DNA of 64,000 nucleotides, from the NCBI RefSeq assembly GCF_027943255.1, contig NC_072893.1:6076001-6140000 (forward strand). The letters run 5' to 3'. The DNA comes from Anastrepha obliqua (Eukaryota > Arthropoda > Insecta > Diptera > Tephritidae). The notes beneath the pieces are model-generated. The model had not been told where the DNA came from, did no database searches, and worked only from the letters and a program-made list of their open reading frames with translations. Position numbers and translations under genes: made by a program. Of the stretch, positions 24,559 through 34,401 are shown in pieces (position 1 is the stretch's first letter; every line of letters begins with the position of its first letter).

Positions 24559-25889
24559 ATTTGTTTGAAATATAATCAAAACTAAAAAATGTGTGTGAGT
24601 GCAAAACAAAACTTGTATTGAGTATAAACAACAAAATACAAGCCAACAAACGAGTTAGTTGGCAGGAAGCATATAGCACAACGTATAACAAAAAAAGTTC
24701 GTAAGTTGCTTCATCGGCAACTAGTATTGATCCAATAAAAATAATATGCAACTGAATAAAAAAGTAAGCCGAAATTCGTATTTAAATACATATGTACATT
24801 TGGGAATCTCATATTAACATCTACTGATATACTAAAACTAAACTTAGAGCCGGCTGTTAGAAACAAATAATGGAGCCGTAAAATAATGATGCACACAATG
24901 AAAACGGAGAACTGTTGACTGGTAGTTTAAAGGCATCAAAATAAAAACCAAATCACGTTTGTATGTATGCGCGTTGAGAACGCAACCAACTAGTTGGTAC
25001 ATACGCAAATAAAAAGGTGTGCTGTCGTCCCGTATTCTCCCACTGTTTTCGTAAAATGTACGAATGTCAGTTTATTAAAAGTTAAGTCTGCATATTTGTT
25101 GAATTAAATGTTCATGAGGCTTGCATTTTCGTAGTTTCAAAAAGGAATCGAACTACAGCTAATCTAATAAAAGTAGTCAGTAACGAAACCTTGATCAACG
25201 TTTGTATACGAAAGAAGTGAAACACAAATCAGTAAATATTAATATGTGTATCTATGTATGCCGTACATACACACATACATTACTAAGCATAACAATAAAG
25301 ATTTCTAAAAGTAGAGAAGTTTATGTTCCCTGAGAAATACGAAGAATATACACATATATACATACCTAGAAAATAATGCGTATACATGTTTGGGTCGCCA
25401 ACATCGCCCCACCAAATTATATTTTTTTATTGTAGAGATGAATTATGGCCGGGCTTTAATACCATAAGGCTAGGATAAACACAACTTAAAAACGTTTGTG
25501 TAGTGTATTATTGTATTCTTCATATACATATATAATCACAGCTGTAACACAAAAATTAGATCCTTTTTCTACTTGGATTTTATGTTTATGTTAATGTTTA
25601 AAATGCCGCAATTTTTCGGTTTATTTAATTCACTCACTGTCAATAAAACATTGAAAATTCACTTTTCGTCACTAAAATTTAAAAATTACATTCACAAATT
25701 TCACGCGCGTTAAATAATAGAAACTATTCACGTTGAAATTCAGTATGGAATTAATTTAAAAAATGCCTGCGCACGCAAATGTACTCTTCTACCAAGAGAA
25801 TGTCATTCTTTCTTCACGTTAGTGATGGGCGAGTCGCGAGATGTTTTAGTCGATTGCATCAATTGTTCAAACATATCAATGAATGACAG
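24559..25889. other. Gene-free AT-rich region
   Basis: Nothing beyond simple sequence and CATATGTA palindromes is recognised. Confidence 0.4.
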
Positions 25890-26091
25890 CAAGGCGCATT
25901 ATTCAAGGTGGTGCCCTTAGACCTATACCAATATTTTGTACGTTTGATTGTCAAAGAAAAGTATTGACAAAGTAAAGAACAAAAAATGAACTCGTCTTGT
26001 TTCACTCTGGGCTGACAGCCACATGGACACATCGAAAGAAAAAACATAAATCAGCTGATTTACCGATACCACCTTCAATAGATTCGCCTTG
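25890..26091 (+). mobile_element. MITE with CAAGGCG termini, complete copy
   Basis: The left end reads CAAGGCGCATTATTCAAGGT. The right end, reverse-complemented, reads CAAGGCGAATCTATTGAAGG. These are imperfect terminal inverted repeats around a 202-bp element. AATGACAG precedes and AATGATAG follows, an 8-bp target duplication with one mismatch. The core GTACGTTTGATTGTCAAAG and the AATCAGCTGATTT palindrome recur in copies at 43378 and 51979. There is no coding capacity. The target size points to hAT or Mutator-like mobilisation. Confidence 0.75.
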
Positions 26092-26606
26092 AATGATAGA
26101 GAATGATATTGTGCCTTCCGGATTCGCTGTGTCGTAAGAGTCGATGAATAAACAAATAAAAGGACGGAAATTACTTGTGTGGGAAGAAGAAGAGTAGGCG
26201 AAAGCAATGAAAACAACCAAACACAAGAAATTATACGTACACGCCCACACTGCCTTGCCACGGAATCTTAGGCATTTGGGAGTATTTTTATAATTCGTGC
26301 TTTCGCAATTTATTACGCGGCACTTCGTTTTCATTAGTTTGTTTAATTTAAATCTCACAAATCACAATATTACCAAGCCTTTCACCGAGTTTTCACTAAA
26401 ATGTAATTTCTCTTCCTTTCGTTTGTTTTGTTCGTTTGTTGTGTGTTGCAGAGGAGCATAACATCAGGCTTGTAAAATCGGGAAAAATAAATTCTGAGAA
26501 AGCGCCACCTTCAGTATTCAATTCGCCTTGGAAGGTGGCAGTACTTTACTTACATTGTCATGTTATGTTAAAAGCACTTCGGAAATATCGCCAACTAAGC
26601 TAATAG

Positions 26607-26929
26607 CGGCGCCGTAGCCGAATGGCTTGGTGCGTAACTACCATTCGGAATGCACAGAGAGAACGTAGGTTCGAATCTCGATACAACACCAATATTAAGA
26701 AAAACATTTTTCTAATAGCGGTCGCCCCACGGCAGGCAATGGCAAGCCTCCGAGTGTATTTCTGCCATGAAAAAGCTCCTCATAAAAAATATCTGCCTTT
26801 CGGATTCGGCTTGAAACTGTAGGTCCCTCCATTTGTGGAACAACATCAAGACGCACACCACAAATAGGAGGAGGAGCTCGGCCAAACACCCAAAAAACGG
26901 TGTATGCGCCAATTATATATAATATATAC
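26607..26929 (+). mobile_element. tRNA-derived SINE, best-preserved copy
   Basis: The 5' head is tRNA-like: an A box TAGCCGAATGG at 26615-26625 and a B box GGTTCGAATCTCG at 26668-26680 form an internal pol III promoter. A tRNA-unrelated body follows (with GGCAGGCAATGGCAAGCCTC and GGAGGAGGAGCTCGGCC) and ends GGTGTATGCGCCAATTATAT. The insertion is bounded by the 10-bp direct repeat AAGCTAATAG (26597-26606 and 26930-26939), a classic retroposition signature. Confidence 0.88.
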
Positions 26930-27267
26930 AAGCTAATAGTTGTGCCTGCGCTCTTGACTGTTTGAAAGCATTGTTTGATTTATACGATAAAGAGGAAAGA
27001 AGGAGACTGATATTCTGGTTTGTATAGAAGGGATATATATGCAAATTTTTGGAAAACTAAAATTATCAAAAACGCTTCCAATGTGAGCGTCACAAAATAT
27101 ACGATTTCTTTATAGATGATGACAATATATGTCTTAAAATTTCCTCACGTGAATTGCCAACTGCAATCAATTTTCTGTCTCGATTGGCATTTTCATAGAA
27201 ATTGACCATTGAATTTAATTAAAAATTTTTTGTCGAGATGCCTAGTTGTGAAGCAATCTTCAATAAC

Positions 27268-27428
27268 AATGGTAGCACCACATTTTACGTCTGTTTGGCA
27301 GCACAAACTTTTATTCGCCGTGAGAGTGGGCGAACTGTCTCTCTCTTCATCTTCGGTGCAACAACAAAATCATCTATGACAACAATTACACGGTGTTTGA
27401 CAAACAAAATATCAGCGTAACGACGGCC
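27268..27428 (+). repeat. Dispersed ~140-bp repeat, copy 3
   Basis: It aligns with the repeats at 20600 and 21083: CACCACATTTTACGTCTG, GTGAGAGTGGGCGAACTG, TCTTCGGTGCAAC and the terminal CAGCGTAACGACGGCC. It ends about 110 bp before the TH1 start codon, so it lies in the TH1 promoter or 5' UTR region. Confidence 0.7.
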
Positions 27429-27539
27429 TTATACAGTGAGTTTTTGTATCATGCAAATAAAATAAATAAATGTTGAACCTCAGATGTTTCTAAATTCACG
27501 CACAAATTAAGAAATTTTATCTATTAAAGCGTATTAAAA

Positions 27540-29500
27540 ATGTCAGTGCCACCGAAGTTTGCAGGCACTGGACTAGAGGAAGTGAATATTCCAGGACAGG
27601 CATACCTCAGGGAGGCGCTCACATCATGCACCGATCCTCTGAAGGCGATTGAAAGTTTTCAGGTATGTGTGTATGTATGTGATATTAATATCACATAAAG
27701 CTCTTTGTATTTTAGCTGGAAAATGGGGTACTGTTGCCGTCTTTGCGCCCGATGTTGCCGTTGCTGGACTTGCATGGCGTGCGTCGCTTAGACTTTCATA
27801 CATCGCTTATGGAGGTAAATGCAGTGTTAATTTTGACAATGATTTTCAGACGAAATGTTTTAATTCACAGGAGTTGCGTGAAAAGCTAATTGCACACATA
27901 AACGAGTTAGGTCAGAAAGACCCACGGGAACGTGATAAAAAACTGAAGGAACTACTGGTAAAAAGCTTTCCAGTTGTTCGAGTTAAAGCGCTTCGACCAG
28001 TAGTTATGGCCATTTTACGCAATACTCAACACATTGATGACAAATATTTGCGTATTTTGGTACGCGATCGAGAGTTGTATTCGGATACTGATACGGAAGT
28101 GAAAAGACAAATTTGGCGCGATAATCAGTCGCTGTTTGGTGACGAAGTTTCACCACTTTTATCGCAGTACATCCGTGAAAAAGAGCATGTGCTATTCGAT
28201 CATACAAATCTAAACAACCTCTTTTTCCATCCATCACCAAAAGTGCGGCGTCAGGGAGAGGTGGTTCAAAAGTTGGCGAATATGATAGGTCAAAGTGTCA
28301 AGCTGTACGACATGGTGTTGCAGTTTTTACGTACTCTATTTTTGCGCACCCGCAACGTTCACTATTGTACACTTCGCGCCGAATTGTTGATGGCGTTGCA
28401 CGATTTGGAAGTGCAGGAAATCATTTCAGTAGATCCATGTCATAAATTTACTTGGTGTTTGGATGCTTGTATTCGTGAAAAGAATGTAGACATAAAAAGA
28501 TCTCGTGAACTGCAGGGATTTCTAGATAACATAAAGCGTGGGCAAGAACAAGTTTTAGGTGATTTATCTATGACTTTATGCGACCCATACGCTATAAATT
28601 TCCTGGCTACATCAGCAATAAAGATTTTACAACATTTGATCAACAACGAGGGACTACCTCGAGATAATACCATTCTAATTTTATTATTACGTATGCTCGC
28701 GTTGGGCTTGAGTGCGTGGGTGATGATCGATTCGCAAGATTTTAAAGAACCAAAACTTGACTGCCAGGTTGTAACGAAATTTCTGCCGGCCCTAATGTCA
28801 CTTATGGTGGACGATCAATGTCGCAGTTTGCATTCGAAGCTACCTCCAGACGAACGCGAATCAGCGCTTTGTACGATTGAGCACTCTGGACCAGCACCAG
28901 ATGCTGTTGAGGCATATATCCAGGAAAGCTCAGTTGCCAGTATATTGGCCATGTACTATACCTTACACACGGCGCGTTTAAAGGATCGAGTTGGAGTATT
29001 ACGTGTTTTGGCGATATTGTCGGCTTGCAAGGACGATCGCGCATACGAGGATCCATTTCTACATTCACTTGTAAGTAAATGATTCACATACATGCATATA
29101 CCTAAATAGTAGGCACTCATGGCACTGTATTAAAATTAATTTACCTTTATAGATCGCTTTGCTAATTCCAATGGCAGATGAATTTTCAACTGAAGATTTT
29201 TGTACTACACTCTTCGATGAGTTCCTTTTCGCCGGGCTAACTCGTGATAATGTCACGAGGCATATGCTAAAGTTACTGTGGTATGTGCACAATAAATTGC
29301 CGCCGGGGAGATTGGCCACTCTTATGAAGGCTATACAACCCACAACTGGCCACAACGAGACAGTTCACAAATTGTATGAGACACTGCAGGAACGAATCGG
29401 CGCGACTATACATGAAGGTCCCATGCCAGAGCAACAAGAAATAGATTTTGATTCACCACTAAAAAGCGTACCCACTCCTGGTCCAGCGTATATGCAGTAG
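27540..29500 (+). CDS. TH1: Negative elongation factor subunit C/D (TH1)
   Basis: Four exons (27540-27662, 27716-27814, 27871-29070, 29153-29500) join in phase 0 to 589 residues, against about 590 in human NELF-C/D. The product is a core subunit of NELF, the nuclear complex that holds RNA polymerase II in promoter-proximal pause. Family blocks include AYLREALTSCTDPLKAIESF in exon 1, and DPRERDKKLKELLVKSFPVV and YIREKEHVLFDHTNLNNLFF in exon 3. LLWYVHNKLPPGRLATLMKA is in exon 4, and the tail ends PTPGPAY. The protein is helical with no motifs for catalysis. An open frame running through intron 2 from 27649 would give a false N-terminus, and the spliced model restores LENGVLLPSLRPMLPLLDLH. An AATAAA at 29595-29600 is the likely poly(A) signal. 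Confidence 0.95.
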
Positions 29501-29724
29501 TGAATACAAAATGAGAAAAACAGATATAATGCGCATTTATTGTTTGCGTTTGTATTCCCTTTTATATTATAAATATTTTTAAAAACCTACATACAATAAA
29601 ACTGTGTACACGACATATTCGTGGAAAAGCAATTTTAGCATGATTTTAAGTTTGGCAGTCGTTTCTTTTTTACTTTACTTTACTTGTATTAACAGTTACA
29701 TATACAAAACAGGCATTGTAATGG
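29501..29724. terminator. Convergent 3' ends of TH1 and Hira
   Basis: The + strand AATAAA for TH1 is at 29595-29600. The nearest - strand AATAAA for Hira is at 29535-29540 (plus-strand TTTATT). Hira transcripts therefore probably read past the TH1 signal, and the two 3' UTRs overlap by several tens of bases. Confidence 0.5.
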
Positions 29725-32700
29725 CTATACTAATTCACTTTCGCCTTCTGATTTCGCTACAGATGCCTTTGCTTCCGCATTCGTATGCACCGTCGTCATA
29801 TCGGTGTCCATGTTAACGTTGGAATCTGCTTTGGAGCAAAACGCAAAGAGCTCATGGTATTCCATATACAAACGCTGCCATTTTGCGTGTGTTTTAAGTA
29901 TATTGAGTACGTTCGCCAGTAATTGATGCTTTGGCACAGTCTGTTGGAATAAAAATACAAATAAATAGAAATTTATGTATACATATTACATGATAATCGG
30001 GCAGGTGCTGTAATACACTTCAGAGTAAATTTCGTAATTGTATTTTTCTGGTTATTGCATTGAACTTCACTCAGAAGTGAATTATGGAACTTGTCCGATT
30101 GCTTTAAGGAATTGAATATTACCAGTATTTTGTGTTCTGGACTGATTTTAGGTGCTGATGGACCAAGTAAATCATCCAATAGTAACCTTAAACGTTGTTC
30201 GGTGCCGCTTAGAGCCAGCTGATAAGCATACATATTGTACCAGAATAGTAACTCTTCTGCGGAGTTTATGGTTTCTGCCAGCATAATCTGATTCTCTATA
30301 AAGCTTAATTTAGCGCTTGATTGCCAGTCATGCATATTCCTGAAAGCAAACATATTAAAAAAGCGCGACATGTTAATAAGATTAACCACTCAGTGTTGCA
30401 TATTTTCTTGAGCTCATTATTCTATTATGGCTCAAATCTTACATGTCCACCGATGTGCTCATCGCAGCGAATGTATTAGATGCGGCTTGTGTGGAGATCA
30501 GGGGATAAGAGAAATAGTTTTTCTGAAAGTCCTTGGGAATTGTTGTTTGAAGCCCATGTCGTATTAAGGGATCCTTATTATTGAGCACAAGCCATGATTG
30601 CAGTTGCGCGGAATATGAATATGCATTGCCATTGGCAAATAGGAGCATAGGTATGCCATCTTCCGTTATATTGAATTGTACAACTGGGCCGAGTTTTCCG
30701 CCAATTTCGTTACAAGTTGTAGCTAAAAAAATGCGTCGTTCCTCAATATGCCAAATGCGCAAAGTGCCACAATCTGCCACCACGCCTACCAAACGACCAC
30801 TGGGACACTTTGGGAGATATGAAAAATTACTCGAATTTCGTATCACAGAAAATGTACATTTCACAAGCTTTACTTACAAATGCACACTGTACGGCAGCTG
30901 TACTTATACTTATGACTGGCATTTTAGCTCTGCCTGTATTCATATCCAATAAGCGCAGTGTACCATCCAAACTACACAACATAACGCATTTATGGCAAAA
31001 ATTCAAATTAACAATTGGTGAACCTGGAAGCGAAAACAAGTTGATCATTTTCTATAATTTCAAGGAATATAACTCAAACGCACCTACTAATATTTCCCAA
31101 AGTTTTTCTATTTGAGCTGGCTTTTGTATGTTATAACCAGTCACCTTGGCTAAAAACCCACTACCAGTACTTAAATACCCATTGTGAACATGAACTCTGT
31201 GATCTAGAGCAGTTTTCTGGAATTCACACTTTGTGTTTTGGTTAATAACCAACTTGGGACCAGTAGTAGAGGCTTGATATGGCTTAAGAACTGCAAGTAA
31301 CGGATCAGTTACTGATATCGCAGATCCCGTAGTAGTGTTTTTAGATGATTTTGGAGTGACGATAAACGGAAATGACTTTACAGAACTGTTGTCTTCTTTT
31401 CGTGGCTGTAGTTTGGCAGCAGATGTTGTAGTTTTTATAAGTCGAGCATCTAAGCAACTAGAAATGAGGTTACATAAATGAGCGGTAAGTCGATAATAAT
31501 GAAATTTGTTTTATTAAAATATGCTCATACATCTCTTGTGCCTCAGTTATCATCGGTTTTTCAAATGCGATCGTTTCTGCTGAATTTACTTCCGAAGTTT
31601 CGGTTGCTGCGGATATAGTTGGTGATGCGGCGGTAGGAGGATGCGAAACTATGCTCAGTGTGCTCTTCGACTCACTTGAAAATATTTGATTTTTAAATAT
31701 GTTGACCAAAACTTGACAAACTCATTTTAATAAAAATTATTCTTACCACACATCCTCATTAGGCGCCACAAAGACCGGCGTAATCCTCCGTTTTCCGTCA
31801 GCAGTTCTCGTTTCTGTTTGTTTTCTAAATGCGTTAATATGGGTTTTCTCTTCGTTTCCCTTTAAATACAAAGTGGCAGCTGCCGTGTCGAGGTGTCCGT
31901 TTGATTCCCCTGCAGACACCGTTGGCTGAGCTGCGAAAGGTTTAAGGCTGGTTGTGCTTGATGTGGGTAGTGTTGGCGCCTTAGGCTTCTCATATGCATC
32001 TGCCAGCAGTTCGGGGTTTTCAATTAGTATGTCAGCGGCACCGCCGGATCCATTTTCGAGAGTTACACTTTTTCCATACGTTTTTTGGAACAATGAATTC
32101 TACTGATTGAATTATTAAAAGTATAAACTATTCGAAAACAACACCTCACAAACCTTTTCTTCGTCCGACACTGGAGTTCCCAGTTCGCTTTCAGAGAATT
32201 GCAAGCAAGCAACTGTTCCATCGCCACTACATGCCATCAGAATGCATTTAGATGGACCCCAAGAAAGGTCCAAAATACTGTCACGAAATAGATCGTGTAT
32301 AACAACCAACGGGCGATTTAAAGCTGTCATCCAAACTGATAAAGATCGATCCCTTGAGCCCATCGCCATACAACAATACTGTAGTTTCCTATCTGCGTTA
32401 GATGCTTGGCGTGTCAGGACCGTGTCATGGAAGCGTACACATGTTACAGCTTTTCTGTGTCCTACAAAGTCTTTGTCACACTTCCACCCCTCTCGTTCTA
32501 TAATACGTGCCGTTGGGCCCCCACCATTCATAGCATGAGCTGACACTAGGTATAGACCGTCTGGCGACCAAGATAAACGTAGTATATGTGTTGTACCTCC
32601 GCACCCTTTGAAAGGCTCAGTGATAGTGCTGCTACAACTCCAATCGCTCGTCTTCCACATTTTGACACTTCGATCATCACTTTGGGATGCCAAAAACTTG

Positions 32701-33401
32701 CCCAAGGGATCCCATGCCACTCCTTTGACCAGCCCAGAATGTCCCCGCAATGTGGTGACCATATTGGGGAAAGCTTGCACATCCCAGATTATAATAGTAT
32801 TGTCAATACTGCAACTGGCTAGCCAACGTTCATTTGGCGACCATGCAAGGTCTAGTACATCTCCAGAGTGTCCCCGAAGAGTGGCTGCACATTTCCACGA
32901 TTCGGCATTTTTTTGAAGACCACCCGTACCAAAAACTCCACTTGGTCCCTATATGATTAGAATTTCCATTAAATAATTTAACAAAATACTTTGCTTTTAC
33001 AGTACCTTCGACATTCTCCAAATCATAACTAATTTATCATCCGATCCCGATGCTAACATTTGCCCATTGGGTGACCAACGCACGCAATTTACACAAGCTA
33101 AATGGTTGTCCAATTGGCACAGCATCTTCGGTATACTTTCATCCTGCTCTACTTTTTCTGATAACACCGGGAGTAGGTTCCATATTACTACCCGACCGGA
33201 ATCCAAGCCTTGACCACCAGTTGCAAATTTAAGACATTCCTGGTGCACATCCACCGAAAAGATTGGCTTATCTTTATCAATAATGAGAATAATTTTCAGC
33301 ATAGATATTATTCAAATTTCATCTCGATCAGTAACCATGTGGTCGCGGGAACAAAAGTACTTACCATCATGATGCACCCAACTTGGTTTTAAAAGTTTCA
33401 T
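29725..33401 (-). CDS. Hira: Histone H3.3 chaperone HIRA
   Basis: Ten exons on the - strand (33401-33365, 33271-33006, 32948-32154, 32099-31747, 31674-31531, 31457-31084, 31023-30878, 30807-30443, 30339-30123, 29940-29725) close in phase to 970 residues. HIRA deposits H3.3-H4 outside S phase, including on paternal chromatin. The N-terminus MKLLKPSWVHHDDKPIFSVD and FATGGQGLDSGRVVIWNL opens a WD40 propeller spanning about residues 1-370, including LASGSDDKLVMIW, LRGHSGLVKG and VGHRKAVT. The B domain RTADGKRRITPVFVAP (about 465-480) is the ASF1-binding motif. The HIRA C-terminal domain follows, with DDLLGP and KWQRLYMEYHELF. One intron is only 54 bp. The gene is divergent from the MADF gene. Confidence 0.94.
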
Positions 33402-34317
33402 TAATGCCGATAGGTTTTCTTTAAATGGTCTAAGTTTACTTAGTTTTTGTTTAGTTTGGTATTTTTGTTTAATAGTAATAAATATGTACTTTGTCTACTC
33501 GCGTCGTGCTTATCTCTGCTCTTTCATTGCTAATTTTGATAATCTCTTCTTTGGCTATTCTATTTCCCCCTCTTTATTTATTGCCGGTCTTGACTTTTCC
33601 TCTGTTATCAATTACTTTTACACGACTTTCGTACGCGTATTTTCCAGAGAACGTTAATGGTATACCATTGATATATGGTATATGGTTTACCATTAACGTT
33701 CTCTGTGTATAGGGTTGACGGATTCTCTGAATTTTTTTTTATGTGCCTTGGGAACCAAGGCTCTATCTACCATAAATGTCATATTTTAAAATATCAAAGA
33801 GAATATCAAAATTATGTGTTATAAGTAAATTAAGTTTTCCACATCTAACTAAAAATCCGTAATATTGCTTTTGCTTTATATTTAATTATATTTTATTCGT
33901 GTATAACAATTTTTATTTTTTGTTTACATTTTCTAGTTTGTTGCTTTTGCCGTGTAATTCTGCCTATTAACAGCTGATTGAAGCTGTCAAAATGCACTTC
34001 TTTATCCACATACACTGCTTTATTTCCATTTTTGAGCATATGCACATTTGACAAATTGTGGATCACTTAAGAGATCCTGGAATTTGTTGAAAATTTGTTC
34101 ATTTGTAAAAAATTGTTTTTTTATAACTATTTAAAGTAATTAAAAGTAAAGTGGTAGGTGCAATTTCTACTTTGCTGCAATTTGAATGAAAACGAACGGA
34201 AGTTGTGTAGTGACCAACTCGCAACAAAGTTAGCGAGTACCGAGTGGAAACATTGCACTGACGAGGAGAATTTAAAACTGATAAACGAGGAAACTTTAAA
34301 TAAAAACCGGATCCAAA
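33402..34317. promoter_or_regulatory. Divergent intergenic/promoter region Hira-MADF gene
   Basis: This interval separates two divergent starts, so it should contain both promoters. No clear TATA or initiator pair can be fixed. It carries the 61-bp hAT-like palindrome at 33645-33705. The remaining frames are not protein-like. Confidence 0.45.
33645..33705. mobile_element. 61-bp hAT-like foldback element
   Basis: A perfect 18-bp inverted repeat, CAGAGAACGTTAATGGTA (33645-33662) and its complement at 33688-33705, encloses a 25-bp AT-rich loop. The first eight bases equal those of hobo/Hermes termini. No coding sequence and no convincing 8-bp target duplication were found. The same end motif occurs near 20433 and 22691. 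Confidence 0.6.
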
Positions 34318-34401
34318 ATGCAAACAATGAGTGAGTCCAATATAGCACAAACAACCGAGCTTTCCCAAATGCATCCATCAATTCTAAATGTATATGTCTA
34401 A
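34318..34401 (+). other. Upstream ORF overlapping the MADF gene start
   Basis: A 27-codon frame starts at ATG 34318 and stops at 34399-34401, overlapping the main ATG (34388) in a different frame. It begins MQTMSESNIAQTTELSQ. If transcribed it could reduce initiation at the main start. The alternative is a sequencing indel that split a longer N-terminus. Confidence 0.4.

Noticed and set aside
27649..27870. Extended N-terminus for TH1 reading through introns
   Set aside because: It lacks family similarity. Splicing 27662-27716 and 27814-27871 restores the conserved N-terminal blocks in phase.
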